Source: a virus
DNA: 64,000 nucleotides
Strand: one strand, 5' to 3'
Virus record (IMG/VR): IMGVR_UViG_3300035145_001165
Location: 1 to 64,000 of that record
Part shown: piece by piece, positions 37,375-45,523 of the stretch
How positions within the stretch are numbered: the first letter of the stretch is position 1
How the letters are laid out: every line of letters starts with the position of its first letter
The notes under the pieces: generated by a model
Seen by the model: the letters and a program-made list of their open reading frames with translations, nothing else
Database searches by the model: none
Told to the model about the DNA's origin: nothing
Made by a program: the position numbers and the translations under genes

Positions 37375-38718
37375 TTAACAATTTTTGTTCATAGAATCTT
37401 TTACTAAAGTTGTTGCAGTAAAACATTCGCGTGGTGACATAGTATATCTATGCGCTAAGCGGAAGATTAAATAATCACCACCACGCCTGAGATCTTCATC
37501 GTCTGCTTCCTTTTCTGCATCAGGTTTTGAGGATTGAATGTGGAGTTTAATCTTGTCACCAGCACGGAGTTCAGAGTTGCCTGGTACAACAACGTTGCTC
37601 ACATTCATTGCCATTGTAGCACGGCGAGCGTTGTATTGACAAACAGTGTAGGGTTGCCAGTCAGGATACTCTGTATTAACTTCGCTACCGTCTCTACCTG
37701 TAGCATCAGATGCTGCTTCTTCTTCATTGAAGAATGCTTCGTTAGTGGTACTAAGTTTAAAAGTCCTGGTAGGTCTACCTTGAGACTGATCATAATCATC
37801 TAACCATTTCGTCAACCACTCAGGGAATGCACTTTTAGAACCGATGTGTGCCCAGTCATCCCAGTGATCACTGAGTTTCCATTCTTCTTCTTTAAACTCC
37901 TGAGAATCTGTATTAGTAACAGCAATCACAGCACGGAAGACACCGTTGTCTGCTAATGATTTGAGATCACCATCACGTTCGACAGTATAATTTTGAATGA
38001 TCAAGTGCTCAGGAATTTTACCTGTGTTAGCAGGAGACTGATAGTATTCCCAGTCTGCTTCCTTACCACCATAATCATCTTCTTTGCCAGTAGATAGCAG
38101 ATGATCAATAGATGCGAAAGTGTAACCATCTTTCGTACCCCACAAGAAATACCCACAGGTGTTTGCTTTCTGACCACTAGTAGGAATAGATTGAGTGCAC
38201 ACTCTGCGTGCCATCTTAGCAACAGAGATACCTTCGCCTCCGAATAGAAGTTTGTTGAATGGTTTATCACCACGCACCATAGGAGCTGTTGAGATACCAG
38301 AATCTTGGAAGACCGTAGCAAGAATCTGATCACCAGTTCCTACATATGTTTTCTCGCACCTGAAGTTAGAGAATGCTTTGCTATCTGCACTGATCAGATT
38401 GATAGTAGCAATCTTACCCTTGAATGAAAGGAAAGGAGACTTAACGTCACCGACTACAAACTTATACTCTTTTTCTTCGTCACTAGTCTGATCTGTCAGC
38501 AAAACAATTCTAAACTCTTCACCACCAGTGAGAGGGAGATCTTGTGCTGCTAAGTCTGTGACTGTAGCGACAGCAGTAGGACAAATTCTCTCCAGATCTT
38601 CGTAGTATGTAAAACTAGCGAGGTTATTGTTAAGAGTCAGGGTTTCACCTGTGTTCAAAGAAATCTCACACAGAATAAGTTTCCATCCAAGTTGTGCTTC
38701 GGAAGAGGGTTCTGCCAT
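37375..38718 (-). CDS. Baseplate hub protein, gp27-like
   Basis: 447 residues. Gene order (after gp54, gp26 and the tape-measure-like gene, before the gp5-like hub) and overall pattern fit the T4 gp27 hub role. The N-terminal half has beta-barrel-type strands (TYYEDLERICPTAVATVTDL, with VGDVKSPFLSFKGKIATIN). The C-terminal region includes RRATMAMNVSNVVVPGNSEL and an ending KDSMNKNC. In T4, gp27 forms the trimeric ring that holds gp5. Sequence identity with T4 cannot be judged here, so the call leans on synteny. Its start shares one base with the upstream stop. Confidence 0.7.
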   Translation of the reverse strand: MAEPSSEAQLGWKLILCEISLNTGETLTLNNNLASFTYYEDLERICPTAVATVTDLAAQDLPLTGGEEFRIVLLTDQTSDEEKEYKFVVGDVKSPFLSFKGKIATINLISADSKAFSNFRCEKTYVGTGDQILATVFQDSGISTAPMVRGDKPFNKLLFGGEGISVAKMARRVCTQSIPTSGQKANTCGYFLWGTKDGYTFASIDHLLSTGKEDDYGGKEADWEYYQSPANTGKIPEHLIIQNYTVERDGDLKSLADNGVFRAVIAVTNTDSQEFKEEEWKLSDHWDDWAHIGSKSAFPEWLTKWLDDYDQSQGRPTRTFKLSTTNEAFFNEEEAASDATGRDGSEVNTEYPDWQPYTVCQYNARRATMAMNVSNVVVPGNSELRAGDKIKLHIQSSKPDAEKEADDEDLRRGGDYLIFRLAHRYTMSPRECFTATTLVKDSMNKNC

Positions 38719-41700
38719 TAGAAATCAAGGTTGAAAATGTGACCGCCATCCTTGACGGGAGACATTGTGGGGAACAGTGCTACGTTGCCAGAGGCAGCAG
38801 TAGTACCACCATCAGCAGTAGCGGCACCCACAGGAGCGTTAGCAGCAGAAGTTAGTTTCTCCATCAGAGATGCCATCGGAGCGAAGGCAGCAGTTGCTGC
38901 TTCAGACATACGTTCTGGAACACCCTTCTCCTGCATAGAAGTTTGAGCTGATCTGAGTCTTCCCTCAAGACCTCTTAGTCTTCCAGTAACTCTCGAAGTC
39001 ACAGAAGATGGTTGTGATGTGAACGCCGAGGAAGTAGAACTTAACATATCTGCTGAGTTGCTACTAAAGTTTGACTTACCAGAGAAGGGTGCCTTCCAAT
39101 CGTATCCCATCTTGAGGGCGTCACCTCTAGTGCCAGGCATACTCTTAGGAGCTCCAACATCAGTGGGACTAGTGGAAACTTCCCAGTGTAGGTGAGGACC
39201 ACTAGATCTACCAGTGTTGCCAACATATCCAAGCAGATCTCCCTTCTTAATCTTCTGACCTTCACGAACCTTAGCACGGTTCTGCATATGTGCCCAGAGG
39301 TGTGACCTTCCGTTGTCATCATTCCAGATCACGGTGTTACCGTAACCACCAAAGTAACCAACACCACGGTTAGATTGAACAACACCATCAGAGAATGCTA
39401 CCAGGGGTGTTCCTTCTGGTGCAGCAATATCAACACCCATATGGTTGTCTTCTTTCCTGCCATCACCATCCATATCACGCCAACCAAAGCGAGAAGTGAC
39501 GACGATGTTATTCATTGCACCAGCGCCACCTTGACCACCCATACCACCTTGACCACCCATACCACCCATCATAGGAGTGCGACCAACGATACCTCTATCA
39601 TCACCACTACCCGTTCCAGGTGGTGCTTGTGGAACTTCAGCGTTAGGAAGACTCAGATCCATACCATCGACAAAAGAACTGAGGTTACCAATAACATCGC
39701 CACTGAAGACTTCCTCAGTACCCTTAACCATATTGCGGAGAGCATCACCACCCAACCAACTAGGAACATTGTCAATCAGTTTTTTAATGAATGACATTCC
39801 GTTTGCAACGAGACTGGCAACACCTTTGACAACAAAGGCGAACATATCAACCAAAGCTTTGTAGTACTTGGCAATGATCTGGATTATCGGTACCAACACT
39901 TTCATCAAAAGTTTAGCAAGAACACCAATAATTCTACCGATATTCTTCAGAGCACCAATAAATCCGCCACCCTCACCAGACTCTCCACCGACACCGAAGA
40001 CAGCAGCAAGTCCATCCATCGCGCTCACGATAGAACCACCAAGTTCTTTAAAGGATGTGATCACTGGACCGAAAGTCTTACCCCAGTCGAATGATTTAAA
40101 TGTGTTCGCGAATCCTTCACCCAGGAACTTACCAACGTTCTCACCCAACCAGGAACCAACAGCAGCACCCAGTGCGATACCAACAGGACCACCAACAGCA
40201 CCAAGGAAACCACCGATGACTGCACCTGAACCTGCACCGAGACCTGCGCCTGCTGATCTACCAACGATCTTCGCTTTATCTTTCTGCAGACTACCATCAG
40301 CAAGACCAGCGTTGACTTGCTCTCGTGTCATATTATTCTCTTCCATCAAACGCTTTATCTCTTCCTCGTTCGCTTCCATAGCACCGAAGCCAGCGGAGAG
40401 AAGAGAACCAATGACAGGAACTCTACCGACACCTTTACTCACTATACCACCAGTGCTCTTGAGTAAATCAGCGCCGCGCTGAGCAATACCAGCACCAGCA
40501 CCGAGCACACCCTTACCACCTTTAAGAATTGCACTAGCACCACCAGCGAGTCCCTTGCCAGCACCTGCAAGAGCTTTGCCAAGGTTAAAGTTTAAGATAC
40601 CACTCTTAGCAGCAGTTGCTAAGGTACCGACAAGACCCTTAGCACCCTTAGCAAGATTTAAAATTTGTCCAGGCAATGCTTTGAAAATATTTGCCAGAGA
40701 CTGTATTGATTTTACTTTTAATTTACCCAGGTTGGCTAACAGATCATTGAGGGCTTTACCAGTTCTAATGTTTCTACCAGCACGGAAGAAACCACCCGCT
40801 TCATCTGCAAGACTACCAGCACCACGTGCCATATTTGGGAAGGGACGACCTGCGGTGCGGAGAACACTTGCATCCTGAGCACCAGTGATGCCCTGCATAA
40901 ACAACGTACCCTGCTGCTTGATAGCACTAGCAGTGTTTACAAGTTTGCCTTTAGCATTAGCACCACCACCGACAAGTCTTTGGAACCTAGAAGCAACACT
41001 CTTGGTAGGATCACCAGTACGTGCTGCTAATCTAGCATCAAATAAAATTTCATCAAGACTATTCTTAAGACCTCCAACAGTAAAACCTTTGGTTTTTACT
41101 GGACTCTTTGCAACAGTATCCAACCCATCAGTGGCAGCATCGAATGCTCTACCAGCACCTGCGCCAGCAGCGTTCCTAACAGTCTGTCTTATACCACCTT
41201 CTGCAGGATTTCGGAATCGCTTCGCAATGGCACCACGAACTGCTGCACCATCTTTAAGCTTGGACATCTTCTTAGATGTCGCAAGACCCATACCAATGTT
41301 ACCAATGCCAAAGGCACTGAACCCCGCAATGGGGGTCATTAAATTCCTTAACTTATTATACTCAATGGCAGCTCGCCTGCCAAAGTTTTGTAACTTAACG
41401 TCTGCTGTTTCTAAAGCATTAGCAAGACCTGCAACACCATCAGCAAGGACACCAAGGATAGCATCCGACTGTGTTACAGCAAGAGTAAGAGCACCTGCGG
41501 CACCAGCAGCAAGCAGTGCCTTCTTTAACTTCTCAAAGTCCAGACCCTTCTTACTACCACCTTTCTTTGCAAAGGGGTTAGAAATTCTGGGACCTGCCTT
41601 ACGCTGCTTCTCAATTGCAGTTTCTTGGGCAGCGAACTTGCCCTTAGAAATCATCTTGTTTTCTAAGGCAAGACGAGAACGCTGAAGTTTAAGCGTCTGC

Positions 41701-41840
41701 GTCTGCAGATTTACCAGATCGTTAAGAAGAGCGTTAGTAACCATCTGCTGCTTCACAGAAGCAGCTTGGATTTTAACAAGATCAGTGTTAGCAGATCCCG
41801 TCAGCGGATTATTCTTATACTTACTGGTGTCTAATGCCAT
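38718..41840 (-). CDS. Tape-measure-like hub protein with M23 (LytM) peptidase domain
   Basis: 1040 residues. The N-terminal 100 residues are helical (LLNDLVNLQTQTLKLQRSRL). The middle is Ala/Gly-rich with several hydrophobic stretches (GAVIGGFLGAVGGPVGIAL), as in tape-measure proteins. Residues about 780-890 are an M23 metallopeptidase: His800-x3-Asp804 in HMGVD, His847/His851 in HLWAH, and His883-x-His885 in GPHLHWEV. M23 enzymes cut peptide bridges of peptidoglycan. The gene sits where T4 has gp29. Inference: during injection the domain opens the cell wall, a job T4 gives to the gp5 lysozyme, which is missing here. Confidence 0.82.
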   Translation of the reverse strand: MALDTSKYKNNPLTGSANTDLVKIQAASVKQQMVTNALLNDLVNLQTQTLKLQRSRLALENKMISKGKFAAQETAIEKQRKAGPRISNPFAKKGGSKKGLDFEKLKKALLAAGAAGALTLAVTQSDAILGVLADGVAGLANALETADVKLQNFGRRAAIEYNKLRNLMTPIAGFSAFGIGNIGMGLATSKKMSKLKDGAAVRGAIAKRFRNPAEGGIRQTVRNAAGAGAGRAFDAATDGLDTVAKSPVKTKGFTVGGLKNSLDEILFDARLAARTGDPTKSVASRFQRLVGGGANAKGKLVNTASAIKQQGTLFMQGITGAQDASVLRTAGRPFPNMARGAGSLADEAGGFFRAGRNIRTGKALNDLLANLGKLKVKSIQSLANIFKALPGQILNLAKGAKGLVGTLATAAKSGILNFNLGKALAGAGKGLAGGASAILKGGKGVLGAGAGIAQRGADLLKSTGGIVSKGVGRVPVIGSLLSAGFGAMEANEEEIKRLMEENNMTREQVNAGLADGSLQKDKAKIVGRSAGAGLGAGSGAVIGGFLGAVGGPVGIALGAAVGSWLGENVGKFLGEGFANTFKSFDWGKTFGPVITSFKELGGSIVSAMDGLAAVFGVGGESGEGGGFIGALKNIGRIIGVLAKLLMKVLVPIIQIIAKYYKALVDMFAFVVKGVASLVANGMSFIKKLIDNVPSWLGGDALRNMVKGTEEVFSGDVIGNLSSFVDGMDLSLPNAEVPQAPPGTGSGDDRGIVGRTPMMGGMGGQGGMGGQGGAGAMNNIVVTSRFGWRDMDGDGRKEDNHMGVDIAAPEGTPLVAFSDGVVQSNRGVGYFGGYGNTVIWNDDNGRSHLWAHMQNRAKVREGQKIKKGDLLGYVGNTGRSSGPHLHWEVSTSPTDVGAPKSMPGTRGDALKMGYDWKAPFSGKSNFSSNSADMLSSTSSAFTSQPSSVTSRVTGRLRGLEGRLRSAQTSMQEKGVPERMSEAATAAFAPMASLMEKLTSAANAPVGAATADGGTTAASGNVALFPTMSPVKDGGHIFNLDF

Positions 41841-42022
41841 TACCTGTTAGCTTTTAGCTGTTGCTGCTGTAGCTTTTCTTCTTCCAGGTGCGCCAGCAGG
41901 AGAGCGATGTAAACATCTCTTTCCCAAGGCATCATCCCTTCGATCTCTGCTAGGTTATATTTATGGTGCTGCATCAAAGAGAAGTTTGTCCTAAAATAGT
42001 TTTCAAGACTATTGTAAGACAT
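41840..42022 (-). CDS. Small baseplate hub assembly protein, gp51-like position
   Basis: 60 residues from ATG at 42022; a GTG two codons upstream also exists. The pattern YNLAEIEGMMPWERDVYIALL resembles small tail-assembly chaperone-type proteins, quoted here as EIEGMMPWERDVYIALL. It lies between gp26 and the tape-measure-like gene, where T4 has gp51, a hub assembly catalyst. Homology to gp51 cannot be proven by eye. It overlaps the tape-measure start by one base. Confidence 0.62.
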   Translation of the reverse strand: MSYNSLENYFRTNFSLMQHHKYNLAEIEGMMPWERDVYIALLLAHLEEEKLQQQQLKANR

Positions 42023-42024
42023 AC

Positions 42025-42738
42025 TCACCCGAAAAAAGATGCAAGACCCTCCAGTGTATACTCACACTCTGCTTTAGTATTAGGATTAATAACCGAGAAG
42101 GTGTGGGTAAGTTTAGGCATATTGCTGAAGAATTCCTGAACAGATTCAAACTGTTTAGAAGTCAGACTCTCCAAGAAACCAACCAATTCTTTTCTAGAAG
42201 AATTTGCTGCTTCATATACATCTTCACCATCAATAATCTGATCGATGCAGTCAGCGATGAGTTCAAATACTTGGTCAGGACTCTGCTCCTGTTGAGCAAA
42301 GTTATTCTTGATGAATTGATCCAGAGAAGGATACTTCATCTTCACAGTGATGTCATCATTGATATACACAGAGTCGCTGTGGTCATCAGGTTTGACAACT
42401 TTAATTTCATTCAGATCGATTGCAACATCAACCTGCGTTTCGTTGTCATCAGTGCAAGTAACTTTAAGTTCCAGTTCTTCGCCAACTGACTTAGAACGAA
42501 TCATAAGAAACAGATATTCGAGATCGAACATCGCAAGTTTCTCAACTTTTAGTCTACTAACAATACAACCCTTAAGAAGATCAACAATAGCTTGTTGAAT
42601 TTGTTGTTCATCTTCTGATTCCATTGCTACGAGAAGAACTTTTTCTTCCTTAACTAGGAAGGGTCGGTACTTAATCGTTTGTCCAGTAGAAGGAAGCTCA
42701 CACTGGTAAGTGGGCACCTCAAGCTTTGGTAAAGGCAT
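42025..42738 (-). CDS. 26: Baseplate hub subunit gp26
   Basis: 237 residues. Matches the T4 baseplate protein family by pattern: the N-terminal PLPKLEVPTYQCELPSTG and KYRPFLVKEEKVLLVAMES, then LKGCIVSRLKVEKLAMFDLEYLFLMIRSKSVGE. The last two fragments (VKEEKVLLVAMES and FDLEYLFLMIRSKSVGE) are strongly conserved in gp26 homologues of T4-like phages. T4 gp26 has 208 residues. It takes part in hub assembly. A late motif lies 23 bases upstream, and gp54 precedes it. Confidence 0.88.
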   Translation of the reverse strand: MPLPKLEVPTYQCELPSTGQTIKYRPFLVKEEKVLLVAMESEDEQQIQQAIVDLLKGCIVSRLKVEKLAMFDLEYLFLMIRSKSVGEELELKVTCTDDNETQVDVAIDLNEIKVVKPDDHSDSVYINDDITVKMKYPSLDQFIKNNFAQQEQSPDQVFELIADCIDQIIDGEDVYEAANSSRKELVGFLESLTSKQFESVQEFFSNMPKLTHTFSVINPNTKAECEYTLEGLASFFG

Positions 42739-42760
42739 AGTGAGTTCAGTTCAATACTAT

Positions 42761-42769
42761 TATTTAGAG
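42761..42769 (-). promoter_or_regulatory. Late-type promoter motif CTCTAAATA
   Basis: Minus-strand CTCTAAATA lies 23 bases upstream of the gp26 ATG, in the short gap after gp54. Confidence 0.5.
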
Positions 42770-42772
42770 CGG

Positions 42773-43540
42773 TTAGTTAAAGAGGTTCCCCATATCATTT
42801 GTGAACGAACTGAATGCTCGCCCAACGTTTCCTATCGCACTGCTAAGTGATGCTGGATTAGATGTGCGGATGTTATTTGATTTACTTTTTAAATTCTTAC
42901 GGGCGTCTTCAAACTGTACTTCAAATCTTTCGTAGTACAAATTGACAGTACACTTCATTAGTGTAGCAGCACCTGCGTCTAGTGGAACAGCATCAATAGC
43001 ATAAGGATAGCATTCTGTAAAGAAGTATCTTAAACTTCTACCTTGCTCAGAGTATCTCTTGCCAGGTTCAAACTTATCAACTGCAATAGTTGTCTGATAA
43101 CTATCAGGATAAGATAGTCTAGTAAATCTATTGCGATTCCTCTGAGGAATAGAAGACATCTCATCAGGGATGACTTGTGTCTGTCCGAACTGAGATTTCT
43201 CTTGGAAGATTTTATCGAACCAAGCGTGGAAAACTTTCAACGCTGTCATATTACCATCACAAATAAATGACAGTGACAGATCGTTGTACATCTTCATCGT
43301 CGGATACTTCATACTGTGACCAGTATAATATCCATTGACCTGAGAGGTCGCTGCTTGCACACTAGGAAGTGCTACGTTATCACAGAAGATCTCTAGCGTC
43401 CTCTGATCAGGAACGTTGCTACCAAAACCTTCCAGTCCCAAACGATCTAGGGACGGGATAACAACACGAAAAGAATTGGACTTTGCAATCCCTCCACCGC
43501 GTGCTATCTGTTCCTGTACTTTTTGGTATAGATTCGCCAT
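42773..43540 (-). CDS. 54: Baseplate-tail tube initiator gp54
   Basis: 255 residues, gp19/gp54-fold pattern: SNSFRVVIPSLDRLGLEGFG, then LEIFCDNVALPSVQA, then a strand rich in aromatic residues (LSLSFICDGNMTALKVFHAWFD). The C-terminus is variable and Ser/Asn-rich. gp54 binds the completed baseplate and starts tube polymerisation. It is transcribed leftward from a motif that lies back to back with the promoter of gp4. Confidence 0.85.
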   Translation of the reverse strand: MANLYQKVQEQIARGGGIAKSNSFRVVIPSLDRLGLEGFGSNVPDQRTLEIFCDNVALPSVQAATSQVNGYYTGHSMKYPTMKMYNDLSLSFICDGNMTALKVFHAWFDKIFQEKSQFGQTQVIPDEMSSIPQRNRNRFTRLSYPDSYQTTIAVDKFEPGKRYSEQGRSLRYFFTECYPYAIDAVPLDAGAATLMKCTVNLYYERFEVQFEDARKNLKSKSNNIRTSNPASLSSAIGNVGRAFSSFTNDMGNLFN

Positions 43541-43547
43541 CTAAATA
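43541..43547 (+). promoter_or_regulatory. Late-type promoter motif CTAAATA for gp4 block
   Basis: Plus-strand CTAAATA directly after the gp54 start, 24 bases before the gp4 ATG. With the opposite-strand motif at 43565-43573 it makes a divergent promoter pair in 30 bases. Confidence 0.5.
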
Positions 43548-43564
43548 GGCTGGAAGGATACGTT

Positions 43565-43573
43565 TTATTTATG
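43565..43573 (-). promoter_or_regulatory. Late-type promoter motif CATAAATAA for gp54
   Basis: Minus-strand CATAAATAA overlaps the gp4 start codon and lies 25 bases before the gp54 ATG, the usual spacing here. Confidence 0.52.
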
Positions 43574-44011
43574 GCGTACTCGGGGCAGTACAAACCAGTG
43601 AACTACCAAAAGTATAAAGGCAATCCCAGTAGGATCTTTTACAGATCATCCTGGGAACTTATGTTTATGAAGTACTGTGATCGTGAAGCTAATGTAATCG
43701 AGTGGGGTAGCGAAGAGATCATTATACCATATCGTTGTCCCACTGACGGTAGAGTACATAGATATTATCCCGATTTCTATTTGAAAGTGAGGGACAAAGA
43801 TGGTTCTCTCAAAAAATATATTGTCGAAGTAAAACCTAAGAAGCAGACCAAACCTCCTGCTCAACCCAAGCGTAAAACTAAAAAGTTTATGCAAGAGACG
43901 TTTACCTTTATGAAGAACACTGCCAAGTGGAAGGCAGCGAAAAACTACTGTGATGATAGAAGAATGGAGTTTCTAATTCTCACGGAGGATCATCTTGGAA
44001 TCAGTCTTTGA
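43571..44011 (+). CDS. 4: Head completion protein gp4
   Basis: 146 residues. Matches T4 gp4 by pattern: YKGNPSRIFYRSSWELMFMKYCD, then EWGSEEIIIPYRCPTDGRVHRYYPDFYLKV and KYIVEVKPKKQTKPP, all shown here in pieces as FYRSSWELMFMKYCD, RVHRYYPDFYLKV and YIVEVKPKKQT. The E...D...E-x-K arrangement is that of a PD-(D/E)XK-like nuclease fold. gp4 acts late in head completion before tail joining. It opens the only plus-strand block and overlaps the next gene by 17 bases. Confidence 0.9.
   Translation: MAYSGQYKPVNYQKYKGNPSRIFYRSSWELMFMKYCDREANVIEWGSEEIIIPYRCPTDGRVHRYYPDFYLKVRDKDGSLKKYIVEVKPKKQTKPPAQPKRKTKKFMQETFTFMKNTAKWKAAKNYCDDRRMEFLILTEDHLGISL
43984..43988 (+). promoter_or_regulatory. Shine-Dalgarno GGAGG that supports a TTG start
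   Basis: GGAGG six bases before TTG at 43995 inside the end of gp4. There is no ATG at a useful distance, so this site decides the TTG start of the 198-residue gene. Confidence 0.6.
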
Positions 44012-44591
44012 AAAATTAGAGAAAGCGCAGGACGGTAAAGATAGATCTGCATCCTGGTGGCGTTCAGCATCCAAGAATGCAATGCGCAGTGCGTTAGCAG
44101 ATGGCACCAAGGAAGCTGTTCTTCTCAATGAGGTCGGCAACGATGATGATCTCAATCAAGTTAGAAGAACACCTAGGGAGGGTACCATAGTCTTATTTGA
44201 ATACGATGCCAAGACTACGAAGCAGAAACTAGCTTACTACGATCAGTTACCACTGGTAGTAGTTCTGGAAGTAAAGACAGATCATTTCTGGGGAGCGAAC
44301 CTACATTATATCAGTCCGAAGAAGAGAATAAAAACTCTTAGCGCACTCCTCAGCAATAAGATAGATGTACCTCGGAACATCATCCATAAATATAAAAAAA
44401 GTGATGTGAAAAACGCCAATCTTTTTATTGAGATTGACGAAAATGATTGGGACTCAGCGATCCATCTACCACTAGAGCAATTTGTTTCTGCTGTTGGTAA
44501 GATAGAAGTACCTGTTCTCTCCAAAAAAGTCTGGTTAAAGTATGATGCCCTTGCAAAATATAGGTTCAGAGCGAAACGCAAAGTGTCCTAA
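43995..44591 (+). CDS. Conserved T4-like virion-associated protein
   Basis: 198 residues, starting at TTG (protein begins MESVFEKLEK) supported by a GGAGG six bases upstream. The central motif FEYDAKTTKQKLAYYDQLPL followed by HFWGANLHYISPKKR is widespread in T4-like and other marine phages, in genes next to head or baseplate genes, but I cannot attach a T4 gene number to it. The rest is mixed alpha/beta with basic ends (RAKRKVS). It overlaps gp4 by 17 bases and gp48 by one base, so all are translated together. Confidence 0.75.
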   Translation: MESVFEKLEKAQDGKDRSASWWRSASKNAMRSALADGTKEAVLLNEVGNDDDLNQVRRTPREGTIVLFEYDAKTTKQKLAYYDQLPLVVVLEVKTDHFWGANLHYISPKKRIKTLSALLSNKIDVPRNIIHKYKKSDVKNANLFIEIDENDWDSAIHLPLEQFVSAVGKIEVPVLSKKVWLKYDALAKYRFRAKRKVS

Positions 44592-45523
44592 TGGCAATTC
44601 TCGACGCACTTACAAGTAAATCATCGTTAAGGTTTCCTGCTGATAAGGTAGAGGACTTTGATGACTATATGATGTTCACTGTGTATGAATATCAACCTCC
44701 TTTCCGTAAAGCAAAGTGCATCGGTGAAGCAGGTGGTAGTCTTTATGGTGGTAGATACGCTGACTATGATGTAACTGGTTTTGGTGGTGGCGAACTATCG
44801 CAGTCATCATACAAGAATATGATTCTCTATATGCCTGAGGACATCAGGGATAGTCACTCTAGAGCGTGGGGTGATGTTCGTATGGGTAACCTTGAGCGTG
44901 CTGGTCTACGTATGGCTGGTTCCGCAATCGATGCTGCACCAGATATATTAACTCAAGGTGCTGGAGGTATATCAAATACCTTAAAGGGTATGATGCCTGG
45001 CAATCCTAGAGAGCAAGGCAAAGCATTAGCAAAGTCACTAGCAATTAATGCTGGTGCATCGATGACTGGTCTGCAAGCTAACGCAGTTGCTGGTGGTCTT
45101 ACAGGTACGATTCTCAATCCAAACATAGAAGTTATGTTTGATGGTGTTGGTATGAGAACGTTCCAATTCAATTGGAGTTTAGTACCACGCAACGCTAGAG
45201 AATCTAAGATCATTCAAGAAATGATCTGGCAATTTAAAAAGTCATCTGCACCTTCGATGGAAGCAGATGGTTGGTTTATGAAAGTCCCCTATGTATATAA
45301 AATCCAGTACAAGCAGGGTTCTAAGGACAATCACTGGTTAAATAAGATGAAGGCGTGCGCCTTACAAAACATCTCTGTTAGTTATACAGGAGCAGGTTCT
45401 TATTCCACAATGGAAGATGGTGCTCCCACCTCTGTGCAAATGTCACTATCGTTCAAAGAACTCAAGATGGTGATCTCCAATGACTTCGGTGACAAATTCA
45501 AGTACGGAACACAATACTACTGA
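44591..45523 (+). CDS. 48: Baseplate tail-tube cap gp48
   Basis: 310 residues. The C-terminal half has the gp48/tail-tube fold pattern: NPNIEVMFDGVGMRTFQFNW, SLVPRNARESKIIQEMIWQFK, and KACALQNISVSYTGAGSYST. In T4, gp48 caps the central hub and, with gp54, starts the tube. T4 gp48 has 364 residues. A central Ala/Gly-rich helical segment (residues about 105-185) is inserted in the loop region. Start and stop overlap both neighbours by one base. Confidence 0.85.
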   Translation: MAILDALTSKSSLRFPADKVEDFDDYMMFTVYEYQPPFRKAKCIGEAGGSLYGGRYADYDVTGFGGGELSQSSYKNMILYMPEDIRDSHSRAWGDVRMGNLERAGLRMAGSAIDAAPDILTQGAGGISNTLKGMMPGNPREQGKALAKSLAINAGASMTGLQANAVAGGLTGTILNPNIEVMFDGVGMRTFQFNWSLVPRNARESKIIQEMIWQFKKSSAPSMEADGWFMKVPYVYKIQYKQGSKDNHWLNKMKACALQNISVSYTGAGSYSTMEDGAPTSVQMSLSFKELKMVISNDFGDKFKYGTQYY

